Of a stretch of DNA of 21,691 bases, positions 8,021 through 20,050 are shown piece by piece. The position numbers and the translations under genes are program-made. Numbering within the stretch: position 1 is the first letter of the stretch; each line of letters starts with the position of its first letter. The notes beneath the pieces are model-generated. The model had not been told where the DNA came from and did not search any database. It worked only from the letters and a program-made list of their open reading frames with translations. The stretch spans positions 36,424-58,114 of the forward strand of contig JAKCWW010000878.1 in NCBI GenBank assembly GCA_026260175.1. Reading direction: 5' to 3'. This stretch comes from Reticulitermes lucifugus. Its lineage: Eukaryota > Arthropoda > Insecta > Blattodea > Rhinotermitidae.

Positions 8021-10139
8021 AGAGCTCGCAATTTCTGCTATAACAGTACGTATATGAGAGTTTATTGCCTTTTAAGTATGTGACTTTCAAATTCCTTCTA
8101 AAAATCATTTTATTTTAATTTATCCCACGTCTTTCGCTACCATATTCATCAGCTTTTCCGAATTAATTTCCGGTGTAAATGCCTATTCGAAATATTTTCC
8201 TAATTAACTCGGAAATGTTGCAGATTGTGTGACGTCTAAATTAATGAGAAATTTCAGGCGTAATTATGACATTCCGTAGGGCTGTATTGAAATAACAATT
8301 TATGTACATAGTAGATGTTACTTATAGCATACTGGTGAACAGCAAGAACGCAACAGTTGATTACTTCAGTACAGAAAGTAATTGTGGCACAAAAAACTTA
8401 ATTCTATGAACGTGTTTTAAATAAGAAAGACCTACTGGTCTCGTGTTATTGACATAAGATGTAAGGTGCTTGTCATCCTTTTCATTATATCATCGCGGCT
8501 ATTATTTAAATTTGGATTGTGAGTACTCGAGTATAGTTGTGTAAGGTGTTGAAGTTTCGGCCACATTGTAGTTTTTGTTCTAAGGTTGGATAAGTCAGAA
8601 ATATACCGATCAAGCATTCATTCAACAAAGCAAGCAATACGGAAATTTAAATGCGAAATTTGCTCAAAGCACAAGACGACACCTTGTGTTAAATAATGCA
8701 TAGCCACGAAATGCAGAGCAGGACTACAAAAGAGTGTCTTGTAAATTATAACTGAAGTTACACTGAACCTGACTGTGTTGCTCATCACGGCTGGATGTCT
8801 TGATACGTTCATAGTAAGGGCTGTTGTAGCTGGTGGCAGTAGGTGCCCGGTAAGCAATTAGGCTTATGGGAATAAGAAAATTCTTTAGGTGGGTATCAGC
8901 CGTCGAAACTACAAAGTCTGGAATCGTATTTGTTGAGGCTTATGCTTATTAGGTATTCACTGATACAACCGAAATTAGTGTGGTTTCAAATGCTAAAGAA
9001 TTAGTAGGAATTGCACCATCAAAGAAACTGTAGATGGTTAATACCTGTCACAAAATAAGATATTATGTTGAATGTTTTAAAGTCTGGTGGGATCTGACAT
9101 CCTGATATCCTGCAACGGCACGAATTTTAAACAAAATATCTTAAGAAACAGATCGCTGGTTTCAAAGTATAGCCGAGGGCACCATGAACTATACAGAGTA
9201 TGGTAATCTCAAAAGTTACTTCTTTCAGTCTATGGTATGACTCCGTGTCAACTGGTTTGTAGTTACAGACGTTTCGGTGGATATACGACTTTAGTACCAA
9301 TCGACACGGTAGAATATCCCAGAAAATTTAAATATTAGTCAGCACCGCTTTCAGAAATAAAAATCCCTCCTCTTTTACTTTTGTAAAGGGAAGTAGGTTA
9401 ATAGATACATTAAGTTTTAAAAAGTGTTAAACTTGAGGATAAATACACATCTAACTACACTGTGACTAAATAATTCTTTACACAATATTGAATATCAAAT
9501 AGATTGTACTATTTCAGAAGAATTTTTATGTACGAAAATTATATTTCCAAAATTATGACCAGATGATTTAATATTCAATACAGACACAGAAATGGTCTTA
9601 CAATTCTGTAAGGCTTATACAAAAACTGATGAGTTTATAAAAAATAATGTTTTAATGTAAACTAAATATTTGTTAGCTTATCTACACGGATGGGAGAACA
9701 TAAGAATTTAGTTTTAGTTCGAAATGGTACAGATTGGTTTAAAAGAGTGAATGAAGCCTGAGTTAATTACGGAATTGTTTTGAGCGAAGTTACGACTGTT
9801 TGTATAAGTTCACGCTTTCAAACGTAATGCGAATTGGTTTACTGAGCATGCTCTGAAGTACCTGACTTAACGCATATTGCCTGTGACATTGCAAGTATAG
9901 ACACAGATCCGCTGAAAGGTAATTTAATTCTAAATCCAAAACTTCAGGGGGGAAGGAGAACTAAAACTCTGCTTGCACAGGAAGCGTTAGCGTATATAAT
10001 TTATAGAATATATTCTGTGTCTGACACATTAGTTTCCTTGTATGGCCGCTCATTACTACTACGCACTGAATTACTTATGGAATAGTTATAAATCTTAAAT
10101 TTGTTTTATGTTTGGAACGAGAATATGTTTTGCCCTGAC
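8021..10139. other. AT-rich stretch without a recognisable gene
   Basis: No supported gene. The minus-strand frame at 8432-8617 has a protein-like composition (many S, T, N, L and K) but no motif I can name, and no flanking start or splice context that distinguishes it from chance. The part from about 9360 to 9680 is especially AT-rich. Confidence 0.55.
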
Positions 10140-10275
10140 ATGGATCAATGACGGGGTGTTGTTAATAGGGCAATGAACCTTCGGGTTCTATCAAAGGCCA
10201 GGAGTTTTTTGAGTAGCTGAGTTTAAGTTTCCCAAAAATGACCCTAATCCATGAAGTTGGTTAATTTATTAACTT
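10140..10275 (+). mobile_element. Decayed LINE 3' end, same family as 2-231
   Basis: Seen: AATGAACCTTCGGGTTC at 10172-10188 is an exact 17-bp match to 142-158, and the surrounding bases align. GGCCAGGAGTTTTTTGAGTAGCTGA follows the same order as the 3' end of the first copy, and TCCATGAAGTTGGTTA matches its CCATGGAGTTAG end. The coding frame upstream is no longer readable, so this is an older, more mutated insertion, limited to the last few codons and the 3' UTR. The left boundary is approximate. Confidence 0.65.
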
Positions 10276-13200
10276 TGATAATCTAGGTTATGAGCCCGTA
10301 CAACCTGGAACGTAAACTTTGGTACTCCATACTCTACAAGATACGGAAACTTATATTATAACAATATGAAAATTCACTGCTGTAAAAACCCCAAATCCCA
10401 TAATTTGATATTGTGCTGTAGTATATGAATGGTCAGTTTATCGTTCATTTGGGCTTACTGCATAGCTCAACTGACCTCAGGATATTAATTTAAGGTTATA
10501 TTTCAGTGAATAAATCTAACTTGCTGAAATATAATAGCCTCTAAGGAATACAGTGTATTGTAAAAACAAAGAAATTGTTACTAGCTTACAAATTAAGTGT
10601 GAAATAACGTTATTTTAAGATGATATGTACAGCGTGGGTATGTAAGTAATTGACGTGATGTACTCCTCTTCATTCGCCTTTGTTTGTATTTCACTATTTT
10701 GCACCTGAATGCAGAGTTTAACAATGTTACATAAGTAACAGTGTGCGCAGCAATTTGACACCTATTTTATGATTAAGTCTCGAAAATGTGACTCTTTCTA
10801 ATGTTGTTCCCTTCTTACTTCTGCAAAGTGGTCAATTCCAGTGACGTAGCACCAACAAATATGTTCGTGAATATAATACAAGTTTTCAAACAAGTCACTT
10901 GACACTAGAGGCAACACGTTAAAAACATCGAGAGGCAAACGACTTTTGCGCCACTCCATATTTTATCCTCTCTAATACGATCTACCTGTCTAGCCTACCA
11001 CAATTCGTATCAAAGTAATCCATTTTCAGAGTCCGCGTATCTATTGATCAATTAAACAAGGAATCTATTTTTTAACATATGAGTGTCATTTAAGCTGGTT
11101 TAAAGCGTCTGTGACTTCCATAAACACAGCAAGTAAGCCTATTGTAATTAAATGATTTGTATCAGCTTCTTGTGCCCGAGATGGGATAATTTCAGCGAAG
11201 CCGTGTTCCTCACTCACTGAAGGGAAGTTAATCCCCTCAGTACGTTGGCAGTATTGGCAGTAATACCTGACTGAAGACACACCGACTGACTGCAAGGAAC
11301 GGCTTGTCAGTCTCTTTGATGTTCTGTGGTACAGATAATGCACGCTGGTAACTAGCGAATCTGAGCCCTCAGAAGCAGTTTGCATATGGAAAGGCGACGT
11401 GCATTATCTAAACGTTCAAACAGCCCAATTACTTTTGCGAGATCAGAGTAGTTTGCATAATGCTACAATTTGGAATGATGATTTTGTTTGCACTGAAGAC
11501 AGTAACGTGGCTTGTCTTTTTATGTATAGGAGGGCTATCAGGGCCACCCTGCAATTTGCAGCCAGTGTTATGGCTGTTAAATCAAATACACTCATACACA
11601 GGCCCGCGTGTAACTTGTGATTCCAGCTCTTTTCTACTGCCTAAGTACACATAACGTTCAATATAATATATAAGGAAGTTTGAAGGGCAATGTGAATTAA
11701 TGAAAGTGGCTGCAAATGTGGGAGAGTTCTGTGCAAAGTGAACAGTGTTAATAGCAATTTTGGAGGGACAGCTGCTGTATTATTTTGCAGGGGTGCGTAA
11801 ATTTTCCAAACATCTAGGAGCCACCTCAAAATCCTAGGAGCCAAAAGGGTGACATGGAAGAAGTTCCTTACTGAGAACACACAAGTATGAGGCGTCACGT
11901 GCAAAATTCAGTCCCCACGGTGGCCTGGCGACCGGGAATTGTGCACTCCTGATCTTATGTTATTATGTTTCATATTGGCTGTTGTCAGTTAAAATAGGTT
12001 CGACTTACATAGAGTTTACGTGTAATTTTATATATTCTCACACTGTATGAAAATTTGTGCGTAACATAGACTAATTATGACCCCACAACACCTCAGTTAC
12101 AACTTTAATCTTAAAAGATTTATTTTCTTTATTTGCTAAATTCTGAACGAAATATTACTAACCATATCTTGTGATTTTATTCAGTGTAGTCACTGTAGTG
12201 TGACGATCTTTATGACAGCTGATTTGCTGCAATACATTAATATCAATGCGAAGATTTTAAGCAAAGTCCCAAATAGAATCAGTTGCAAATATTTTACTGA
12301 ATCGAAAATAACTTCACCCGCATTTCCCTGGCAGTGAATTCTTTTATGTCGGTTTGGTCTGCAGAATCCCGTGTAACAATGTTTTAACTCCACAATCTAA
12401 GAAAAATAATTGACGCCATTTAGTTCTGCTTCTAACGCCTTAATGCGTCATGCACTATGTCCGAAATTTTTGTCACCCTCTTTTTTCCGCTCAGTAATGG
12501 CGTTCTAAACTTTTGCTTATTTCACCAATCATTATTAAAACTTTCTAAAAAAATCCTTTCCAATTTTATATTCTTACTGTCTCTGGAAAACTGAGATTAA
12601 GTTGCTGATGAACTTCTGACATTTTATCCGAAACTAAAGTGAAGAACCGTAAGGTTAAAGATGACTCAAGAGCTAACCATTTGAAAGTATCCAATGGCTT
12701 TCCTTTCAGGTGTAATTTTTATTTAGGAAATTACCTGGCAAATAAGACTTTTATGTAATTGCTTTAAACTATTTCCTGACAATAGCATGTAAATTAAATA
12801 ATTATTTGTGTGAAAATCACTATCGAAATTATCGTTACTTAGCAAGAAATAAAAATTAACACCGTGGGACAGGAGTCTTGTCGGAGGAAATCGTAATTGC
12901 TGAGTTACTTAAAATGTTCTGCCTCTAAAGAATGCTATGATTTATTGCTTATGTGATAGGCAATGAACGGGTTCTGTTAAAAAATTCTTGATTACCTAAC
13001 CCATTATAAAACATGTTCACTTACTGCATTCTCTCAATCTATCTATTCAAATGAATTTCTAGGTATTGTAAGCACATCTGCACCAGTCTTCCAAATTATC
13101 AGGTATATTTATGTTTTGCCATCAGTACGCTGTGCAATATATCTTATCTATCCGAATTGTATCCTTGGATCCTCGACCCATTTCCTCCGCTCGTGTTGAA

Positions 13201-14290
13201 GTTCTGCACTTGATACGATTCCGAATCAGTTACATCCATTTCACATTCGTACAAATCCTCACCTCCCCTTTTATTCATATCATTTTTAATTACTGCTTTT
13301 CAAGAGATTTCCTCGCCAAAAGACAGTGTTCATTTAATCCTCCACGTGTGATACACCTGTCCATTCTGTCGCAGCACCTACATTTATCTCGTACTACCCG
13401 AACACTAAAGCAAGAACTGTATAAGTTATAATTTTCTCTTTAAGAACTTTTCTAAATTGATGGCTTAGTTTATACACCCTTGGCTTATACATTACAACAC
13501 AATCCCGAAGAAAAATCGTTCTATAATTGTATGTATTATAGATATAATTCTGCTAGTCTCTTCGAAAATATGTGGGCACTATACACATTCTTCTTTGCAT
13601 TATTCTATCAGTTCAGTTTAAAAACTGCAAGAGCTCGGAAATCGGACTGATTTTGAAATTAAATTCCTTCTTTTTCACACATCGCTTTTTGTATAATTCG
13701 CTACAGTGACAGGGCATATAATCTTATACGTTATTTTCACGCCTCGGGGTACCATCAAGCTTTGACTGTAATTAAATTTCGCTGTTTTTAAATTATCGAT
13801 ATTAAAGTCGAGTAATGGATGTGGAAGAGAACACATGGAGCTACAACTTCTGTATTTTTAATTTGAAGGAAGTTAAGCTCATATACTCTTGATTAAATTT
13901 ATTAACTACCAACGGAAGAGAAGTTATTAAATTATTTCTCTTTCCACACATTTTCCAAAGCAAAATGATAAATTGAAAGTAAATGAAAGAAATATCCTTT
14001 GAAAGCTAGAGACCACGATCTGGTGTGGTAGTGTGTCTTTTGTTTACGGTTATTTGTTTATAGAATAGAAAACAATAAATATACGACTGAAGTGTGTGTA
14101 GGGAGGATCTATGCATATGAATATCAGTATGAAGATGGACCATAAACATACTTAAAAACTGTGTTTGCTGTGTTGTTTATAAATTAACAACTACAAGTAT
14201 TGTGCCAATGGGAGTCTTGGAGGTTAAGGCAGAGAAATTGATTTTAGGCATTCGTCTGCGCTTATCTTACAAATTGCTTTCAAAATAGAA
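10276..14290. other. About 4 kb of AT-rich DNA without a recognisable gene
   Basis: No domain-bearing frame. The 99-residue minus frame at 11086-11385 and the 106-residue plus frame at 13111-13431 are the longest but carry no motif I recognise. A 10-bp direct repeat CTAGGAGCCA occurs at 11814-11823 and 11834-11843. A short GCAATGAAC..GGGTTCT string at about 12960-12976 recalls the LINE 3' end but is too short to call. Confidence 0.55.
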
Positions 14291-14291
14291 T

Positions 14292-14368
14292 TTTACTACT
14301 GTTGCCCTACCATACTACTATTAATACTACTACGAATACTACTACCAATAATGGTACTACTGATAATA
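14292..14368. repeat. Imperfect ACT/AAT trinucleotide microsatellite
   Basis: Repeated TACTAC, AATACTACTAC and GGTACTACTGATAATAA units form a degenerate trinucleotide tract of about 75 bp. It is interrupted, so it is probably old. Confidence 0.85.
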
Positions 14369-15159
14369 AAACATTATAATCACAAGCAGCCAAGATTATG
14401 GATTTAAATGACATTCCATTACATCCCTAGGGTGTACTTGCCCATAATACCACTCCATTAGTTTAATATCGGTTTACTTTACTTAAATATAAAATTGACA
14501 GCGCTTGATATTTGGAAATAGATGTCAGTATGTTGAATACGCTGAAAGAGTCCGCTTCATGAGTTACGCCTCATTTTCTTGAGTTAAAGTCTAGCAGATT
14601 TGGACAAAATCGAGAATGTTAAACTTATAACGTAATTTATTCCGTGAATTTTGAGTAACTGTTTTCATTTAATTACCAACTAATTGCACTTACAATATGT
14701 GATACAACAGTCACTTTACTCCGAAACGTTTCGGTATAACCATGCCATCGTCACGGATTTCAAACCATTAACAGTAAAATGGATTACATCTATGAATTTC
14801 GCAACCATAATACTTGATATTATACATATTGCTTGCAGTTGTTATGCATATATGAGTTTATTTGTACCAACTACTGCAAACTAAATTCGTCCAGTAACTC
14901 CTACTATTAATTCCTAATACATAAGTAATGTAAAGCAGCTCAGCAGTTTCGCAGCTTAAGGTGTGAGGTTAAGATGCGATGTCTCCTATATCTGTTCACC
15001 CTACGAAAACAGCCCATGGAATTTCAATGCAGCTGCTAATATTCCCCTAGTAGTATTCACCTGAGACACATGAACTAAACAGACTATTTTCTGATATGAA
15101 AGAACATTTCTTTAATGTTGAAAGTTAAGCCGACAGCATTTACATTATGTATATGCGAG
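14369..15159. other. AT-rich spacer, no gene seen
   Basis: Only short frames without motifs, including 14684-14884 on the plus strand. No repeat structure was recognised. Confidence 0.55.
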
Positions 15160-15429
15160 CCCCTGCCGGCTCTTGAATCGAGAAATGTGGGCGCCTTTAC
15201 ACGCTGAAAAGCCACTTGCTTCTCTCTGGAGTACATCCCGGCTTCTGCATTACAGGCGAGACAAGGATACTTATAGATCCAGACTGAGCGAGCTTACACT
15301 TTGCCGCTGTAACTTGCCCGGGGATACAGCCAGTGTTGGAGGTATTTACGACGTGCTTCAAAACGGTTTAAGCCACTGGCTTGAATCTTGCATTCATCAT
15401 ATTCAGTAACACTTTGCCGCAATACAGTG

Positions 15430-15545
15430 CGATTGGTTTGAAGTGTGCGCGAGCGCGCGTGTGTTACAAGTGTTGCGGGGAATTCCCCAGTGAGCCGTGA
15501 CGTAATGTAGCTCAGTTGGAGCCGCGTGGCGTGCCTAATGGCCGG
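15430..15545. promoter_or_regulatory. CpG-rich patch with kappa-B-like palindrome and CRE-like site
   Basis: Seen: about 13 CpG in roughly 115 bp, against a CpG-poor AT-rich background. In order it holds an inverted CCAAT (CGATTGG, about 15430-15436), an alternating purine-pyrimidine run GTGTGCGCGAGCGCGCGTGT, a perfect 12-bp palindrome GGGGAATTCCCC (15477-15488), TGACGTAA (15498-15505), and a tRNA A-box-like TGTAGCTCAGTTGG (15506-15519). Known: Rel/NF-kB proteins bind GGG..N..CCC sites, and CREB/ATF proteins bind TGACGTAA-like sites. Inferred: it could be a promoter or enhancer, or the GC-rich head of an old tRNA-derived repeat. A recognisable B box is absent. No transcript or downstream gene could be supported, so confidence is low. 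Confidence 0.3.
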
Positions 15546-16155
15546 TAATGCATTGTCACCTTGCCTGGTCGGAACCAGACTGCAGCGAAAGACAAATTGG
15601 AGCCAGGACCTTGAACCTCTTTCCCTGCCTAGGCAAGTGCCTTCTGTTCTCATTCATAGGCCGAGGCTCGAAATTTGTAGTATATTTTACAACGCATTGA
15701 GCAGTGATATGACACAATGGATATAGAATATGGGCTAAACATTGCCGGTTTTTTTAAATGTTCTAAATGGCACTTAGATAGCAATTAACTCTGACAACGT
15801 ACAGTGGATTCTGTAGTCCCGTACTGCATGAGCCGTAGGGAGTAACTTGCATTACTTGAATTGAAATACACATTTTAAAGGAAAACCCATTCAATGACGT
15901 TAAGATAGCTAGAGACCTAAAAAAAAGAGCTTAAATTGTGGTTCTGGACATCTTAATTTTAAAAACTTTTCAATCCTCTTCATATTCATCAATGCTGACT
16001 CTTCATCTTCAAACACGCTTTGCGGTAAATGCAAGGAATGCTTTTAGAATTGTACTAATCTATTGACACCGGTTTTCGTATATAAAGTTGAATAAGTGTC
16101 TAAATGCAAGCCTATATTCTAGTCGTAATAATTCCGTAAGTAGCCAAATTGAAGG
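15546..16155. other. GC-moderate then AT-rich DNA, no gene seen
   Basis: A 119-residue minus-strand frame (15294-15653) and a 66-residue plus-strand frame (15526-15726) overlap antisense across the CpG-rich neighbourhood. The higher GC lowers stop frequency and explains open frames without a gene. Neither has a motif I recognise. Confidence 0.5.
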
Positions 16156-16176
16156 TAACTAACTAACTAACTAACT
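16156..16176. repeat. (TAAC)n tetranucleotide tail of the LINE
   Basis: Five tandem TAAC units (TTAG on the element's own strand) at the 3' terminus of the minus-strand LINE. The copy at 2-231 keeps only one GTTAG at the same place. Confidence 0.9.
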
Positions 16177-16490
16177 CCATGCAGCAGAGTCCTTCTTGAG
16201 AAGCTAACAGGTCGTCATCTCGTCAAGGAATTCCCCGCGTTTTATGGAACTCGGAGGTTCATTATCGCATTCACAAGAGCCCGCCACCTGTCCCTATCCT
16301 GAGCCATATCAATCCAGATCACGCCATCCCATCCACTTCTTGAAGATCCGTTTTAATATTATCCTTCCATCTACGCCTGTGTCTTCCAAGTGGTCTCCTT
16401 CCCTCAGGTCTCCCCGCCAAAATCCTGTATACAACTCTCCCCTCCCCCATACATGCTACATGCCCCGTCCACCTCATTCTTCTTGATTAA
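16156..16490 (-). pseudogene. 5'-truncated LINE 3' end, reverse-transcriptase ORF tail
   Basis: Seen: the minus strand reads [16 protein letters not shown] from about 16486, then [24 protein letters not shown], and after a one-base deletion near 16335 [20 protein letters not shown] and LRVP, ending in TAA at 16242-16244. The 3' UTR matches that of the copy at 2-231 (GACGACCTGTTAGCT.CTCAA, AGAAGGACTCTGCT). The element ends in about five TTAG units, seen on the plus strand as TAAC repeats at 16156-16176. Known: this is the C-terminal tail of an endonuclease/reverse-transcriptase LINE; short 3' UTRs with tandem short-repeat tails are typical of RTE-like elements. Inferred: a 5'-truncated, frameshifted dead copy, younger than the one at 10140. 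The plus-strand frame over it is an antisense shadow. Confidence 0.85.
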
Positions 16491-19400
16491 ATTAACGATA
16501 AGCCATATTGATTAAAAACAGTAAAATTAATTTTTCAACAATTGCTTTTCTGGTCTAATATTGTAAGGATGGAAAACAATACATGCTTTTACTTCACCGT
16601 TACTATCATAACGACAAGTCTCAGCTCTACACACAACGACTATTTTCGTCACCATTATAATATTTTCTGTAAAATAGGCATATATTGTTTCATGTCTTTC
16701 CATTGCCTCTTTTTCTTCGTCAACCGTAAAGTAAAAACCCTTATCTGGAAAACGAATGTCATTCTGAAAGAATAGGGTTTTGTATATTATACGCATTATT
16801 ATTTTAATTTATTTGTTATTTCATGTGCTGAAGTTGTATGATTCTCATCTCGGCTTCTAGATGAAAATATTTTTCCCCGAAATTACATTTTTGAATAACA
16901 TTTTACGTTACAGATTAATGTTTATGTTCATAAAGAGTGTACAAAAACAAACAATACTGAACATCGGTGTAGCAGGTGTTTGCTATAAATCATTTTATAC
17001 CCCCAAGTAACTCACTTTTTTATGTCAGTTTTCAGCAATATCAACACTATGGTTAAATAATGTGGATACAGGCACCCGTAACATAGACTAATTTTTCCTT
17101 GTCGTAGTTCCAATGTACTTTTCATATACACATTTAATATAATCGTAGATAGCTAATAAAGTGTAGAAACAGCTCCCTGGTGAGTATTTGCTTTTTACGA
17201 CACTGCTGTCACCAGAGGAACACGACAATAGCTCCATTTCTCGTAATGAAAGTACACTGCGTAGAACGAATTGCGCAGCAGACATGGAGACAAAATAATG
17301 CATTTTAGGAAGTTTATTACCTTTACCATGTATGTTGAATAAGATTATAATTTATGGCAGCGCGGTTCACTGAGAATGAACGCACTATAGTAATAAAACA
17401 TACTTAAAATACTACAGCGAAATAAAGTATAATGGGCAATGGAATGTTTCAAATCGTGAATTAGTTTCTGCCTCAAAATAACTGACTTGAGGTAGGGCTG
17501 TTTCTTCACTCATCAGTTACTCAACCAATCAATTATCAGATGAAAATATGTGACCTCCATTATTTGAAGGCAAGGTTCTGGCGCCTGTCGTAGTTGTCCA
17601 GGGGCTTCGGTTTGTGAGGATGAAATCAGCATAGAAGATACGTAAATTTGCGAATGACTTTTGTCGCTTACATTCACTTTTGCGAGCTGCGGATGCGTGC
17701 ACGGCAACCGACGTCTTAATGCACGAGTTGTAGAAATGATGTCTGGTTTATGATGTCTGTGGGTTAGTGATCTGGTCAGCCGCCAGACATATGACCACAA
17801 TAGCTACTTCTGATTTAAGTGCCAACGAGTGAATCTTTTTTAAATAGGATAGAGTTAGTGGATTAGTCAGATAAAGCAATAGTCTTTTCTTGAGTCGGCT
17901 AGCTAAAGTAATGAGGAAATGGTAATGCGTTCCAGTCCGTTATTTAGCCGTTTTTTAATAACATCAAATAAGCTAGGCTTTAGACAGCCTTAATTTGGTA
18001 CTTCTCGTTAACCATTTAAAGTTCAGTGTACCACTCGATATATCGTTAAGAAATTTTCCATAATGCCACAGGCTGTACTACGTGTTTCTTACGCCTCTCA
18101 CAATACATAATTATCATGCCAGTAACATCAGTTTGGCCTGCTATAGGATGCGGACTGAGTTGTCCGTGAGGTACAATCCGAAGGTTTGTATTGGGATGAA
18201 TGTCACTCTCCTGAGGGGTTGCTTCATGATAACTACTTTTTAACATGCTTAGGTTTATGAGTAATATAAAATAATAGCATATAATTTGCAAGGTGATTTT
18301 AGAGTTTTCCGAATGGCGTTTTTATCTACAACCTTTAGAAGTCCGCGGTGTTTGCGACATATATTTCTTGGCAAGGATGAGGCTTACGTGATTCTGGGAC
18401 GGAGTCGAGAGTGCATCAGATGTGCAACCAGAGCGGTGAATTTGGGCAAAATATAAACTGTTTTCTTTGCGGCATTCCAATAGACTTATTTCTGTGCTGT
18501 TGATCGTAATGAAAACATCTGGTGACCTGATACAAAGGCACGTCATGTGCTTACTGTAAGGATGTTGGCGGGCGCGTGTTCTTGAAGGGATTGCTACATT
18601 TCTTACAATCCGCCTTTCAATAGCGACTTTAAAATGGCTATGTTCTCTGAAATTCTGCTTTGTTGATATTCACTATCCAGCGATTCGTTCAACTAATATA
18701 GTGGCGGATATGAAGTTTTACCTTCACTCTCTATTGACACGTATTGACGCCGTTCCCTGAATTCAGGTGAAATTGACCTTCTATATTAGTTGCGTATCAA
18801 TCTAAGTCGAGTGGGAAATTTCGGATACGACCGTACTGTAGAGTGGACAGGGGTCTTACTACTGTACTCTGACAGGAAGGTGTATTTATTTAACCAGTAG
18901 CGCCCCTTACTGGTATAAATCATACCAAATACCTTGAATTTCCTCGGGAATTTAATGTTTTTTTATGAAAGGACGTATATGAATTATGATCTTTATGAGA
19001 CGCTTAAAAAATCTTACTATATTCTTATAATAGATTCCAGTAAGTTCCTGTTTCATGTATGCGTTGACATCATTTCAGCGTCTGAAAATACTGCCAAGGG
19101 GACTCCATCGGTATCCAGCAAGGAAGGCCAAATCCAGAGTACTACAAAGGACGCGCACACTGCTCATGAGGTTCTTTGTCAAATTGGATGGTCCATATAA
19201 TAATGTCACTGCAGAACTTCTCTTTGGTTTTTGTCTGAATAGCTATTGCTTCATCGCTTCTTTATTTAACGACGCGTCGTCACCTAAATGTGATGTCCAA
19301 ATATAACGATATTTAACCTTTCAATTACGCTGAGGTTTAAATCCCAACTACTGCCCAGGACTGAGGGTTTTAAATTTACAGCTCTCTTAAGTGCATTCAC

Positions 19401-19862
19401 GACGGCACAATATGCACCGAGGCAGGCAGCGTGTGAAGAATGGAGGTCCGTGCAGTGTACCGAGGCCAGGATTGAAGGTTAATATGTAGAGTTAGAAAGA
19501 ATTTTGAAGCAAGCCGTGCTGGTTTATTTTAAAGGTTAATCTCATAATTTACCAGGAAGTTTACAGGAGAAACCAAATATCTCCTCCTGATTTAATTCCT
19601 AAATTCGAGTCAGGGAATTCGCTAGTGCAAAATGTGATTAATCAAGACTGAGAATTTAAGCGCGGCGTTTCTTTTTGTAGTGATTACTTCATGTTGATGT
19701 GCATGGGGAGACGAAGAGTGCACTTAAATCAGCTAAAAGTACAAGCTGATTTTGAAGGGTCTGTATCTCACTAAGCTTGCATGGAATATTATTCGATGAC
19801 AAAAAACCATATTACTCATAAATAAGGGTTGAGGGAATACCAAAGTGAAAAGAGTATAGCGT
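16491..19862. other. About 3.4 kb of AT-rich DNA without a recognisable gene
   Basis: Short frames occur on both strands; none has a motif I can name. The 16527-16796 minus frame and the 16542-16775 plus frame overlap antisense over almost the same bases. A stretch at about 19075-19195 is locally less AT-rich and open in two frames, but nothing in either translation is recognisable. GGTTTAAATCCC at 19334-19345 recalls a B box without an A box. Confidence 0.55.
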
Positions 19863-20050
19863 CGGTGTGGTACTTTAACGATAAGTTCGACGTGCCACGT
19901 TCGGACTTGCCGTCGCTCCGCCGGGCGACAGCGCTGTAATTGACATCATTGTCACGTCATAATAAACCAACGAGAGGGCGCGCACGCATGTAGGGCCTGC
20001 CCTCCTCACGTCACAGGATGCGTCGTGCATGCGTCATCGACTGACGCGCA
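19863..20050. promoter_or_regulatory. CpG-rich island with a cluster of CRE-like half-sites
   Basis: Seen: about 24 CpG in roughly 190 bp inside AT-rich surroundings. CGTCA or its complement occurs at 19955-19959, 20009-20013, 20032-20036 and 20042-20046. The last two form an inverted pair (GCGTCA TCGAC TGACGC, 20031-20047), and GCGCGCAC-type alternating sequence lies near 19978-19987. Known: CREB/ATF factors recognise TGACG half-sites, and CpG-rich patches in sparsely methylated insect genomes are often near promoters. Inferred: a candidate promoter or enhancer. No TATA box, initiator or downstream coding frame could be tied to it, so this remains a composition-based call. Confidence 0.3.

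Noticed and set aside
8432-8617. Minus-strand frame with protein-like composition
   Set aside because: Only 61 residues, no known motif; a translated search would be needed to keep it.
11086-11385. 99-residue minus-strand frame
   Set aside because: No motif recognised and no splice or promoter context; length is within chance for 22 kb.
11814-11843. 10-bp direct repeat CTAGGAGCCA as a tandem array
   Set aside because: Only two copies with differing surroundings; not enough for a repeat call.
12950-12990. Another LINE 3' end (GCAATGAAC..GGGTTCT)
   Set aside because: Too short and interrupted to separate from chance without a consensus alignment.
15294-15653. 119-residue minus-strand frame, the longest in the window
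   Set aside because: No recognisable domain, overlaps an antisense frame, and sits in a GC-richer patch where stops are rarer by composition.
16156-16176. Telomere-like repeats
   Set aside because: The unit is TTAG and not TTAGG, and it sits exactly at the 3' end of a LINE.
18893-18914. Hairpin ACCAGTA/TACTGGT as a terminator or RNA structure
   Set aside because: Seven-base stems with short loops are expected about a dozen times by chance in this length.
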